DNA from: SCUD01 sp036824505
GTDB taxonomy: Bacteria > Pseudomonadota > Gammaproteobacteria > Steroidobacterales > Steroidobacteraceae
Direction of reading: 5' to 3'
NCBI GenBank assembly: GCA_036824505.1
Contig: DAITAA010000009.1
Span: forward strand, 47,328-111,327
Length of the DNA stretch: 64,000 bases
Positions 16,656 through 25,371 of the stretch are shown piece after piece. The position numbers were made by a program, and so were the translations under genes. The notes under the pieces are model-generated. The model was not told the origin of the DNA, made no database searches, and saw only the letters and a list, made by a program, of their open reading frames with translations. The stretch's first letter is position 1. Each line of letters begins with the position of its first letter.

Positions 16656-18926
16656 ATGCTTTGGCTCGTGCTGGCGTTCGGCGCCGGCGCTGCCGCCGTT
16701 CATTCCCTGCCGGCGCTGCCAGCACACGGCGGCCTGCTGGCAATTGCCGTGGCAGGAGTGGCGGTTTGGCGCCGTTGGCCGGCAATCGGGGCGCTCATGC
16801 TGGGGTTCTGCTGGACGGCATTCGGTGCGCGCCAGATGGCTGCCGACGATTGGCCCTGTATGCGTGATGGCGAGGTCGTCGATCTGCGCGGAGTCGTGAC
16901 CGCGCCAGCGACAAGGCGCGAAGGGCGCGTCGAATTCGACATGGAAGCGGTCGAAGCGGAGCGATCGGCTGCGCCGCTGCAATTGCGGCTCAGTTGGTAC
17001 GATGCGACCGCGGTTCCGCTGCCTGGCCAGCATTGGCGCATGACCGCACGTCTGCGTTGTCGCAGCGGTTTCTTGAACCCGGGCTCGCCCGACCGGGAAC
17101 TCGAGTTGCTTCAGCAGCGTATTGCCGCCACGGGCTACATCGTCGACGGGTCCGCACCGGAGTTGCTGATGGACCGGCGTTGGCAGTACCCGGTGCAGCG
17201 GTTACGCGCGCGTATTGCAAACACGATCGATCATGCGCTGCCGTCCAGTGCCTCGGCAGGCGTATTGCAGGGCCTGTCCGTCGGCGTGCGCGGCAACGTG
17301 CCCGACAAGCTGTGGGAGGCATTTGCTGCGACCGGTGTCGCGCACCTGATGGCGATTTCCGGCCTGCACGTCACCGGTTGCGCCCTGTTCGCGGTGCTGC
17401 TGCTGCGTCTGGTTGGCAGGCTGCGGCGCCAAATCAGGAACCGCATCAGGATCGGCACCGAAATGGCCGTTGTGGTCGTGATAACGGCCGGCTATGCGGC
17501 GCTCGCGGGCGCCTCGCTGCCCACGCTGCGGACCCTCGTCATGGTCGGCATCGTCGCATGGCTGCGCGTGCTGCGGCGCGCCCAACCTGTCCACCTGTCA
17601 TTGGCACTCGCGGCCCTGCTGCTGATTGCGGCCGATCCGCTTGCCTTGACCGCGAGTGGATTCTGGCTTTCATTCGTCGCAACAGCCGTCTTGCTGACGC
17701 TGATCGACACCGGACCGTCTTGGCGGGACCGCCTGGCGACATTCCTGCACGCACAGGCGGCAATCCTCCTGTTGCTGACACCGGTCCTGGCCGTAGCATT
17801 TGGCCGCCTTTCGTTGATTGCGCCGCTCGCGAATGCGATCGCGATACCTGCGTTCAGCTTTGTCCTGCTGCCCGTGATCCTGCTGGGCACGATGCTCAGC
17901 GCCGTCGCGCCCGCAAGCGCCGACCACATCTGGCAAGGGCTGGCCGCCGGTCTCGACTCCATCTGGCCGTGGCTCATCGCCGCAGGCCGGCTGGAAATCG
18001 CAAGCTGGTGGCCTGCTGCGCAGCCGTTCGCCCTCGTCCTCATTGCCGGCGCGACGGCGTTTGTCGCGTTGCTGATTCCACAGCGCGGCTTGCGCACAGC
18101 TGCAGCCGTGATGCTCCTGGCCATCGTCCTGGGGCGCGGCGAGCGACCGGTCGCGGGTGCTTGGGTGCTCACGGTGCTGGACGTCGGCCAGGGCCTCGCC
18201 TGCGTCGTGCAGACCCACGATCACGTGCTCGTCTTCGACACCGGGCCGCGCTGGCGCAGCGGCACGGCAGCTGCACGCGTTTCCCTGCTGCCGTGGCTGC
18301 GGGCGCGCGGCATCCGTCGCATCGACAGGCTGGTGCTGAGCCATGACGACAGCGACCACATCGGTGGCACGAGCGTGCTGCAGGATGCGTTTCCGGTCGG
18401 GGACGTCCTTGCCGGACCGCGGGTCACGGCATCCGTACATTCGGCCAGTTGCCGGCGCGGCGATCGCTGGCGCTGGGACGAAATCGAATTCCGCGTGCTG
18501 CATCCCGAGAAAGAGACGCCCGGCAGCGACAATGACAACTCCTGCGTGCTGCACGTCGCCGGAGCTGGCGGCAGTGCGCTAGTGCTCGCGGATCCCGAAG
18601 CCGATGCCGAGCAGGAGCTCCTGTCGCAGCCGCTTGCCGCGGATGTCGTGCTCGTGCCGCATCATGGCAGCCGCACATCGTCCGGGTCGCAGTTCGTCGC
18701 CGCAACCGGAGCGCGCTTCGGCATCGTTTCGGCAGGCTTTGGCAATCGCTGGAATCTGCCCGATGCCGCTGTGCTTGCACGCTGGCAGGCCGCAGGCACG
18801 GCGGTCTTGTCCACGGCGCGGGCCGGTGCGGTCACAGTGAATTTCGCGCCGGTTCCCGGTGGCATCGAAGTTCACGAGCAGCGCCGGGAATCCCGGCGCT
18901 GGTGGCGCAGGGACGCGTCACGGTGA
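16656..18926 (+). CDS. comEC: ComEC/Rec2 DNA-uptake channel protein
   Basis: Polytopic membrane protein that passes transforming single-stranded DNA across the inner membrane; 756 residues. Order: N-terminal membrane segments and an OB-like domain, the Competence domain with HLMAISGLHVTG (~225-236) and many hydrophobic helices to ~495, then a C-terminal metallo-beta-lactamase domain with LDVGQGLACVV, the metal-binding LSHDDSDHIGG and VPHHGSRTSS. It sits between lolD and exbB, as in Pseudomonas-type gene order. Full length suggests the cell may be capable of DNA uptake, but the pilus genes are not in this window. Confidence 0.93.
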   Translation: MLWLVLAFGAGAAAVHSLPALPAHGGLLAIAVAGVAVWRRWPAIGALMLGFCWTAFGARQMAADDWPCMRDGEVVDLRGVVTAPATRREGRVEFDMEAVEAERSAAPLQLRLSWYDATAVPLPGQHWRMTARLRCRSGFLNPGSPDRELELLQQRIAATGYIVDGSAPELLMDRRWQYPVQRLRARIANTIDHALPSSASAGVLQGLSVGVRGNVPDKLWEAFAATGVAHLMAISGLHVTGCALFAVLLLRLVGRLRRQIRNRIRIGTEMAVVVVITAGYAALAGASLPTLRTLVMVGIVAWLRVLRRAQPVHLSLALAALLLIAADPLALTASGFWLSFVATAVLLTLIDTGPSWRDRLATFLHAQAAILLLLTPVLAVAFGRLSLIAPLANAIAIPAFSFVLLPVILLGTMLSAVAPASADHIWQGLAAGLDSIWPWLIAAGRLEIASWWPAAQPFALVLIAGATAFVALLIPQRGLRTAAAVMLLAIVLGRGERPVAGAWVLTVLDVGQGLACVVQTHDHVLVFDTGPRWRSGTAAARVSLLPWLRARGIRRIDRLVLSHDDSDHIGGTSVLQDAFPVGDVLAGPRVTASVHSASCRRGDRWRWDEIEFRVLHPEKETPGSDNDNSCVLHVAGAGGSALVLADPEADAEQELLSQPLAADVVLVPHHGSRTSSGSQFVAATGARFGIVSAGFGNRWNLPDAAVLARWQAAGTAVLSTARAGAVTVNFAPVPGGIEVHEQRRESRRWWRRDASR

Positions 18927-18970
18927 ACGGGTAGGGCATCGCCGCGGCGGTCACGGTATCATGCCGCCGC

Positions 18971-19618
18971 ATGTGGGAAATCATCGTTGCCGGCGGCCCG
19001 GTCATGGCGCCGATCATCCTGTGCTCGGTGGTCGCCGTCGCCATCGTGGTCGAGCGCCTCTGGACCTTGCAGCGCAAGCGCGTCATCCCGCGCGAGCTGA
19101 CGGAACGCGTATGGAAACTGGTTGAAACGCGAACTCTGACGGACAAGCACATCGAGGCGCTGGCGCGCAATTCCCCGCTAGGCCAGCTGCTCGCCGCGGG
19201 GCTCGCGAATCGCAATCACGGCCGCGAGATCATGAAGGAACAGATCGAGGACACCGGGCGGCACGTGGTTCATGAACTCGAGCGCTACCTGAACACCCTG
19301 GGCTCGATCGCCGCGGTCTCGCCGTTCCTCGGGTTGCTCGGCACCGTCATCGGAATGATCCAGGCCTTCAATGAAATCACGACTGCGGGGGTCGGCGATC
19401 CGCGCGCGCTCGCCGGCGGCATCGGCATGGCGCTCATCACGACCGCGGCGGGATTGATGGTCGCAATACCGTCTTTGTTCGCGCACCGGTACCTTCGCGG
19501 GCTGGTCGACGGCCTGGTCGTCGATATGGAAAAGGAGGCGATCCGGCTGGTGCAGGCCTTTGACCGCAGCGGAGCGCACGCGCGGGCTCCTGAGCGGCGG
19601 CGCGAAGCGGCTTCATGA
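18971..19618 (+). CDS. exbB: ExbB/TolQ-family proton channel protein
   Basis: Inner-membrane component of an ExbB-ExbD type proton-driven motor; 215 residues. Three membrane segments are visible: VAGGPVMAPIILCSVVAVAIVV at the N-terminus, IAAVSPFLGLLGTVIGMIQAF (~115-135) and GIGMALITTAAGLMVAIPSLF (~155-175). GLLGTVIGMI is the family signature. Its stop overlaps exbD (ATGA). The pair precedes msbA/lpxK, so it may serve outer-membrane energetics in general. No tonB or tolA gene is next to it. Confidence 0.92.
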   Translation: MWEIIVAGGPVMAPIILCSVVAVAIVVERLWTLQRKRVIPRELTERVWKLVETRTLTDKHIEALARNSPLGQLLAAGLANRNHGREIMKEQIEDTGRHVVHELERYLNTLGSIAAVSPFLGLLGTVIGMIQAFNEITTAGVGDPRALAGGIGMALITTAAGLMVAIPSLFAHRYLRGLVDGLVVDMEKEAIRLVQAFDRSGAHARAPERRREAAS

Positions 19619-20037
19619 GACTAGGCTCCAAGCGCCGCGACGATCCGGAATTGAACCTGACGTCACTGATCGACGTCGTGCTGCTGCTGGTCATCTTCTT
19701 CATGCTGGCAACCACATTCGTGACGGAGGGCCGGCTGCGCGTCGTGCTGCCGGAGGCGGGTGCGGTGCCCGCGGAGACAGCCAGGAAACCGGTCGTCATC
19801 ACGATTACGGCACAGGGCAGCTACCGCATCAACGAGCGCGCGCTGCTGAACAATTCGCGCGAAACACTCCGCGCCGCGTTGCGGAAGATCGCCGACGGTG
19901 CGCCAGGCCAGCCGGTGACGATCCGCGCCGATGCCCGAACAACGCACCAGTCCGTGGTGACCGCGATGGACGTGGCGGCGCGCCTCGGCTTCACGCAGGT
20001 CAACATTGCAACGATCAACCAGCAAACGGAAGAATGA
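19615..20037 (+). CDS. exbD: ExbD/TolR-family protein
   Basis: Partner of the upstream ExbB-like channel; 140 residues. A single membrane helix (SLIDVVLLLVIFFMLATTFV, ~17-36) carries the conserved aspartate in LTSLIDVVLLLV that conducts protons. A periplasmic domain with VTIRADARTTHQSVVTAMD follows. Start is ATG at 19615 in an ATGA overlap. The stop lies within the beginning of the msbA reading frame. Confidence 0.92.
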   Translation: MRLGSKRRDDPELNLTSLIDVVLLLVIFFMLATTFVTEGRLRVVLPEAGAVPAETARKPVVITITAQGSYRINERALLNNSRETLRAALRKIADGAPGQPVTIRADARTTHQSVVTAMDVAARLGFTQVNIATINQQTEE

Positions 20038-21787
20038 CCGCGACCTGCCGCCGCTGAACAGCAGCGGTCTCAGGATCTACGCGCGCCTGTTCGCCTACGC
20101 CAGGCCCCACTGGCCAATGTTCCTGCTGGGCGTCGTCGGCATGGTGATGTTTGCGGCGGTCGACACGGGCCTGGCCTGGCTCGTCAAGAAATTCCTGGAC
20201 GGCGCCTTCGTGGAACGCGACCGCGAGGTGCTGCTGCTGGTCCCGGCCGGCATCATCGTGCTGTTCACGGTCCGCGGCATCGGCGACTTCCTGGCCGTCT
20301 ATGCTCCTGGCTGGGTGGGGCGCCATGTCATCAAGGCCATGCGGCGCGATGTCTTCGAACGTTACCTGCAGCTGCCGACGGCGTTCTTTGACCGCAATGG
20401 CGTCGCGCAGCTCCTGTCACGGCTGACGTACAACATCGAGCTGGTCGCCGAAGCCGCGACCACCGCAATCACCTCTCTGATCCGCGACACGCTGACCATC
20501 ATCGGCCTGTTTGGCTGGCTGTTCTTCCTGAATTGGCGACTGACTGCCTTTGCGCTGGCGGTTGCGCCACTGATCGTCGGCTTGATGCGCGTGACCAGCC
20601 GCCTGTTCCGGCGCTACAGCATGCGCATCCAGGCTTCGATGGGAGACGTCACGCGCGTTGCAAAGGAGGCGCTCGAGAGTCACCGGATGATCCGGGTCTT
20701 CAATGCTCAACCCCAGCAGCAAGGCACGTTCGAAAAGGTCAACGAACGCAATCGTGCGAGTTTCATGAAGCTCGTAGCCGTCAAGGCGGTGTCAAACCCG
20801 GTCGTGCAGCTGATCGCGGCATTCGGCCTGGCGGCCGTCATGTATGTCGCCATCCGCGACGTGCTGGAAAAGGGCCTGACGGTCGGCGAATTCACGTCGT
20901 TCCTGACGGCATTGCTGCTGATCACGGCGCCGTTGCGGCGACTCGTCAGCGTAGTGGGGCCGCTGCAGCAGGGCATCGCAGCTGGCCAGAGCGTGTTCGA
21001 GATTCTGGACAACGATATCGAGGACCAGGGCGGTTCCCGTCGCATCGAACACGCGCGAGGCGAGATCGAGTTCCGCGACGTGAATTTCATGTATGACGCC
21101 GAGAAGGGCAGCGTACTGCGCAACATCACTTTCAAGGCAGCGCCGGGCGAAAAGGTCGCGATCGTCGGGCGTTCGGGTAGCGGCAAGTCGACGCTGGTCA
21201 GTCTGCTGCCGAGATTCTACGATCCCGATTCGGGAATGGTACTGCTGGACGGCGCCGGATTGCGCGAATACCGGCTGCGGGACTTGCGCGACCAGCTGTC
21301 GTTTGTCGGCCAGGACGTGATGTTGCTGGACGACACGATTCGCAACAACATTGCTTTCAGCGCGCCCGGTGCCGGCTCTGCTGCGGTCGAGCAGGCCGCC
21401 CGCGCCGCGCACGTGCTGGACTTCGCCGACGAATTTCCGCAGGGCCTGGACACGGAAATTGGCGAGCGCGGTGCGCTTCTATCGGGCGGCCAGCGCCAGC
21501 GCGTCGCAATTGCAAGGGCGCTGCTCAAGAATGCCCCGGTGCTGATCCTTGACGAGGCGACGTCGGCGCTTGATTCGGAGTCGGAGCGGACGGTACAGGA
21601 TGCACTCGCGGAGTTGCTGCGCGATCGCACGACCATCGTCATCGCCCACCGCCTGTCCACCATCGAGAAGGCCGACCGGATCATCGTCCTGGACGGCGGT
21701 CGTATCGTCGAGTCGGGTACCCACACCGAGTTGCTGGCAGCCGGCAGCGTCTATGCGGCGCTGCACCGGATGCAGTTCAACGTCTAG
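20006..21787 (+). CDS. msbA: Lipid A export ABC transporter MsbA
   Basis: Flips lipid A-core across the inner membrane using ATP; 593 residues. The N-terminal six-helix domain (about 25-330) is followed by a nucleotide-binding domain with GRSGSGKSTLVSLLPRFYD, LSGGQRQRVAIARALL and LILDEATSALDSESE. The start is uncertain. The only in-frame start before the first helix is the TTG at 20006 (MQRSTSKRKNDRDL), which overlaps exbD by 32 nt; no ATG or GTG occurs until within the first helix. lpxK follows 11 nt later, matching the conserved msbA-lpxK pair. Confidence 0.93.
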   Translation: MQRSTSKRKNDRDLPPLNSSGLRIYARLFAYARPHWPMFLLGVVGMVMFAAVDTGLAWLVKKFLDGAFVERDREVLLLVPAGIIVLFTVRGIGDFLAVYAPGWVGRHVIKAMRRDVFERYLQLPTAFFDRNGVAQLLSRLTYNIELVAEAATTAITSLIRDTLTIIGLFGWLFFLNWRLTAFALAVAPLIVGLMRVTSRLFRRYSMRIQASMGDVTRVAKEALESHRMIRVFNAQPQQQGTFEKVNERNRASFMKLVAVKAVSNPVVQLIAAFGLAAVMYVAIRDVLEKGLTVGEFTSFLTALLLITAPLRRLVSVVGPLQQGIAAGQSVFEILDNDIEDQGGSRRIEHARGEIEFRDVNFMYDAEKGSVLRNITFKAAPGEKVAIVGRSGSGKSTLVSLLPRFYDPDSGMVLLDGAGLREYRLRDLRDQLSFVGQDVMLLDDTIRNNIAFSAPGAGSAAVEQAARAAHVLDFADEFPQGLDTEIGERGALLSGGQRQRVAIARALLKNAPVLILDEATSALDSESERTVQDALAELLRDRTTIVIAHRLSTIEKADRIIVLDGGRIVESGTHTELLAAGSVYAALHRMQFNV

Positions 21788-21798
21788 GCATCTTCGCG

Positions 21799-22806
21799 AT
21801 GCAGGAGTGGCTGTTCAGGATCTGGTACGGCGGCGGCCGGAGCGGCTGGTGGCTGCAACCGCTGTCGTGGCTGTTCGGCGCCATGGTCGATTTGAGGCGA
21901 TTCGCCTACCGGCACGGCGTGTTGCGCAGAAGCAGCTCACGGCGCCCCGTGGTCGTCGTCGGCAACCTGACCGTCGGCGGTACGGGCAAGACGCCACTCG
22001 TCATGTGGCTCGCCCGCGAGCTCACGGCGCGGGGCCTGCGCGTCGGTATTGTGAGCCGCGGTTATCGCGGTGCCGGTGGAGAGGCCAGGATGCTGACCGA
22101 TGGCGATGACGCGGCAACGGCCGGAGACGAGGCATTGCTGCTGTACCGTCGCCTGCGGCTGCCGGTGGCAATCGCGTCACGCCGGAAGGAGGCGGTGCGG
22201 TTGCTTGAGCCGGATTGCGACGTCATCGTCAGCGATGATGGCCTGCAGCATTATGCGCTGGAACGGGACCTCGAAATCGCGGTCATCGACGGATCCCGCG
22301 GGCTCGGAAACGGGCGCCTGCTGCCGGCCGGCCCGCTGCGCGAGCGGCGCACGAGGCTGAATGAAGTCGACGCGGTGGTCGTGAACGGCAAGGGCTTCGA
22401 GTGGCCGGGTGCGATTTCGATGCATCTCGTGCCGGTCGCCGCCGTGGCGCTGGATGGCGGGGAACGGCGGCCAATCGCCGCATTTGCGGGCCAGAGAGTG
22501 CATGCGATCGCCGGGATCGGCAATCCACAGCGCTTCTTTTCGATGCTGCGCGAACATGGCTTGAGCCTTGACGAGCATCCCTTGCCGGATCATGCAGCGA
22601 TTCCGCGTTCGGTGCCGGGCGGCAGCGTCGCACAAGCCGTGCTGATGACCGAGAAGGATGCCGTAAAATGCCCGGACGGCCGGTCGCGGCATGCCTGGTA
22701 TGTCGAGGTCGATGCGCATGTCGAGGGTCCGGCAGCGACTGCACTGGTCGGACGGATCATGATGCTGGCGCGCAATCGCAACCAGGGAGCGTCAACCGAT
22801 GGATGA
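21799..22806 (+). CDS. lpxK: Tetraacyldisaccharide 4'-kinase
   Basis: Phosphorylates the 4' position of the lipid A disaccharide to form lipid IVA; membrane-associated, 335 residues. The N-terminal amphipathic/membrane part (PLSWLFGAMVDLRRFAYR) precedes the P-loop VGNLTVGGTGKTPL. VSRGYRG and VIVSDDGLQHYAL, with the catalytic aspartates, are family motifs. The 3' end overlaps the Trm112-like gene by 8 nt. Confidence 0.96.
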   Translation: MQEWLFRIWYGGGRSGWWLQPLSWLFGAMVDLRRFAYRHGVLRRSSSRRPVVVVGNLTVGGTGKTPLVMWLARELTARGLRVGIVSRGYRGAGGEARMLTDGDDAATAGDEALLLYRRLRLPVAIASRRKEAVRLLEPDCDVIVSDDGLQHYALERDLEIAVIDGSRGLGNGRLLPAGPLRERRTRLNEVDAVVVNGKGFEWPGAISMHLVPVAAVALDGGERRPIAAFAGQRVHAIAGIGNPQRFFSMLREHGLSLDEHPLPDHAAIPRSVPGGSVAQAVLMTEKDAVKCPDGRSRHAWYVEVDAHVEGPAATALVGRIMMLARNRNQGASTDG

Positions 22807-22990
22807 AAAACTTGTCGATATCCTGGCTTGCCCGATATGCAAGGGTCCGCTGCAATGGCTTCGTGAGTCACGCGAGTTCCTTTGCCGTGCCGATCGCCTG
22901 GCCTATCCGTTGCGCGACGACATTCCGGTCATGCTTCCGGATGAAGCGCGGCGCCTGTCGTTTGACGATCCTGCGCTTGCCGGGCGCTGA
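22799..22990 (+). CDS. Trm112/YcaR family small protein
   Basis: 63-residue protein matching the Trm112-like (YcaR) family: MDEKLVDILACPICKGPL with a CPxC pair, FLCRADRLAYPLRDDIPVML and an acidic tail. In eukaryotes and archaea Trm112 activates methyltransferases. The bacterial protein's role is not settled, but it is almost always found between lpxK and kdsB, as here. It overlaps lpxK by 8 nt, and kdsB begins at the base after its stop. Only two of the usual metal-binding cysteines plus one later cysteine are present. Confidence 0.9.
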   Translation: MDEKLVDILACPICKGPLQWLRESREFLCRADRLAYPLRDDIPVMLPDEARRLSFDDPALAGR

Positions 22991-23758
22991 ATGTTCCGCG
23001 TCGTAATCCCTGCGCGACTCGCCTCGACCCGCCTGCCGGACAAGGTGCTCGCGATGATCGCCGGACGGCCCATGATCGAGCATGTGCACCGTCTGGCAGT
23101 GCGATCGGGCGCCTCGGAGGTGGTCATCGCAACCGATGATGAGCGTGTGCGGGCTGCCTGTGCCGCGTTTGGCGCGGACGTCGCCTTGACGGCGAATGAT
23201 CATCAGTCCGGCACCGACCGCATTGCCGAGATCACGCGCAATCGCGGCTGGGCGGACGAAGCGATCGTGGTCAACGTGCAGGCCGACGAGCCACTGCTGC
23301 CGCCGGCGCTGATCGACCAGGCCGCGGCACTTCTCGACAGCGATACGGGCGCGGACATCGCGACGCTGTGCACGCCGCTTGCAACCGTCGAAGACTATCT
23401 CGACCCGAATGTCGTGAAGGTCGTCATGCGCGAGGACGGGCGCGCTCTGTACTTCAGCCGGGCGCCAATTCCGTGGAATCGCGATACGGCGCCGGCAGGA
23501 CTATCCAGCCAGCGGGGCTTTCGGGGTTCCTGGCGACACATCGGCATCTACGCCTACCGGATCGGCGTCCTGCAGCGCCTTGCCGAAACGCCCCCGTCGG
23601 CGCTCGAGTGCCTGGAACGGCTCGAACAGCTGCGCGCGCTGGAGACGGGATTTGCAATCGCGATCGCCGAGGCCTGTGCACTGCCGGGCCCGGGCGTCGA
23701 CACCGCTGCCGACCTGGGGCGGGTCGAGCGACTGATGGCCGCAGCGCGGGCGCCATGA
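22991..23758 (+). CDS. kdsB: 3-deoxy-manno-octulosonate cytidylyltransferase
   Basis: Activates Kdo as CMP-Kdo for addition to lipid A; 255 residues. N-terminal nucleotide-binding motif IPARLASTRLPDKVL, then ATDDERV, VVNVQADEPLLPP and YFSRAPIPW are typical. ATG directly follows the Trm112 stop. Its stop overlaps the aminotransferase start (ATGA). Confidence 0.97.
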   Translation: MFRVVIPARLASTRLPDKVLAMIAGRPMIEHVHRLAVRSGASEVVIATDDERVRAACAAFGADVALTANDHQSGTDRIAEITRNRGWADEAIVVNVQADEPLLPPALIDQAAALLDSDTGADIATLCTPLATVEDYLDPNVVKVVMREDGRALYFSRAPIPWNRDTAPAGLSSQRGFRGSWRHIGIYAYRIGVLQRLAETPPSALECLERLEQLRALETGFAIAIAEACALPGPGVDTAADLGRVERLMAAARAP

Positions 23759-24900
23759 ACAGCAACGGCGCGCGCGTGGAGCCCTTCTACGCCGTCGAGA
23801 TCAACCGGTCGGCCAACGAACGTGCACGCCACGGGCTGCCGGTGATCCACATGGAGGTGGGGCAGCCCTCGGCCGGTGCGCCGCGCGCAGCGATTGCCGC
23901 GGGGCAGCGCGCATTGGCCGGCGCGGAACAGGGCTACTGGGAAAGCGGTGCGCTGAAAGAGCGGATCGCGGCACTGTATGGCGAACGCTATCGCCTCCGG
24001 CCGCAGCCCTCGCAGGTCATTCTCACGATGGGCGCGTCAGGTGCACTGGTCCTGGCGCTCGCCGCGCTGTTTGAGCAGGGATCGCGTGTCGCACTCTCGC
24101 GGCCGGGTTACCCCGCGCATCGAAATGTGCTGCGTTCTCTCGGACTCGAGCCCCAGGAGCTCGACTGCGGCCCGGATACGAGATTTCAACCGACCGCGGC
24201 GATGATAGCGGCGCTTGAACCGGCGCCTGCCGGGCTGATCGTGACCAGTCCATCGAATCCGACCGGCACGATGCTCGAGCGCGCCGAACTCCAGGCGCTT
24301 GCGGCTGTCTGCCATGCGCGGGGAATCCGCATCATCTCCGACGAGACTTACCACGGCATCACATTCGGCCGGCGGGCGCATTCGATGCTCGAATTCGTAA
24401 GTGATTGCGTCGTGGTCAACAGCTTCTCAAAATACTGGTGCATGACCGGCTGGCGGCTCGGCTGGGCGATGGTGCCGGCGGACATCGTGGATGTGATGAA
24501 CCGATACTCGGCCAACATGTTTCTGGCGCCGCCGACGCTCGCGCAACATGTCGCGCTCGTGGCCATGGATGAGCAGGCCGAGCTCGACGAACACGTATCG
24601 ACCTATGCGAGGAACCGGCAATTGCTCGTCGACGCGTTGCCGCGTCTCGGCATCACGCGCATCGCGCCGCCGGACGGCGCGTTCTACATTTATGCCGACG
24701 TGGCGCACCTGACGGACAATTCGCTGGCGTGGTGCCGGACGCTTCTCGACGCAACCGGGGTGGCGCTCAATACCGGCCGTGACTTCGATTCCATCCATGG
24801 CGGAAAATTCGTCCGCATCTCATTTGCGGTGTCCACACCGCAAGTCCTGCAGGCGGTCGAGCTGCTGGGCGGATGGCTGCGCCGCGGGGATGGCGGATGA
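23755..24900 (+). CDS. PLP-dependent aminotransferase, class I/II
   Basis: Fold-type I aminotransferase, 381 residues, substrate not predictable from sequence. The PLP lysine is in NSFSKYWCMTGWRLGW, the cofactor-contacting SDETYHGI and VTSPSNPTGTML are present, and the C-terminal arginine region is KFVRISFA. The ATG at 23755 is in an ATGA overlap with kdsB; its stop is in an ATGA overlap with the phosphatase gene. In the Pseudomonas order I recall, kdsB is followed directly by the phosphatase and then murB. Here this gene is inserted and murB is absent. Confidence 0.88.
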   Translation: MNSNGARVEPFYAVEINRSANERARHGLPVIHMEVGQPSAGAPRAAIAAGQRALAGAEQGYWESGALKERIAALYGERYRLRPQPSQVILTMGASGALVLALAALFEQGSRVALSRPGYPAHRNVLRSLGLEPQELDCGPDTRFQPTAAMIAALEPAPAGLIVTSPSNPTGTMLERAELQALAAVCHARGIRIISDETYHGITFGRRAHSMLEFVSDCVVVNSFSKYWCMTGWRLGWAMVPADIVDVMNRYSANMFLAPPTLAQHVALVAMDEQAELDEHVSTYARNRQLLVDALPRLGITRIAPPDGAFYIYADVAHLTDNSLAWCRTLLDATGVALNTGRDFDSIHGGKFVRISFAVSTPQVLQAVELLGGWLRRGDGG

Positions 24901-25370
24901 CGCGGCGCGTGCTGTTCGTTTGCCTCGGCAATATCTGCCGTTCACCGACGGCGGAGGCGGTGTTCCGCGACCTGGTTCAGCGAGAGGCCGCTGAATTCGC
25001 CGTAGAAGCTGACTCCGCGGGTACGCACGCCTATCACGCTGGTTCCGCGCCGGACGAGCGGGCCATCGCTGCGGCGCTGCGGCGTGGCATCGACCTGAGC
25101 GGGCTGCGGTCGCGGCCCGTCGACATGGCCGATTTTGATCGCTATGACCTCTTGCTTGCGATGGATGAGCAGAATTACCGGCACCTGCTCGAGATGGCGC
25201 CCCCGCAGCGCCGCGACCGCATCCGGCTGTTCCTGGAATTCGCGCCGGACCTGAATCGGCGCGAAGTTCCGGATCCCTATTACGGCGGTGCCACCGGCTT
25301 CGAAGACGTGCTCGACCTGATCGAAGAGGCTTCGCGCGGTCTGCTGGCTGCGCTGACAGGCGCGCGCTGA
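24897..25370 (+). CDS. Low-molecular-weight protein-tyrosine phosphatase
   Basis: 157-residue arginine-phosphate/tyrosine-phosphate phosphatase of the LMW-PTP family. The P-loop VCLGNICRSPTAEAVF (C-x5-R) is at residues ~8-23 and the general-acid segment VPDPYYGG near 125. Start ATG at 24897 in an ATGA overlap; an in-frame ATG 24 nt upstream would only prepend residues before the natural beta strand. In Pseudomonas the homologue occupies the same place before rne. It converges on rne with one base between the two stop codons. Confidence 0.92.
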   Translation: MTRRVLFVCLGNICRSPTAEAVFRDLVQREAAEFAVEADSAGTHAYHAGSAPDERAIAAALRRGIDLSGLRSRPVDMADFDRYDLLLAMDEQNYRHLLEMAPPQRRDRIRLFLEFAPDLNRREVPDPYYGGATGFEDVLDLIEEASRGLLAALTGAR

Positions 25371-25371
25371 G

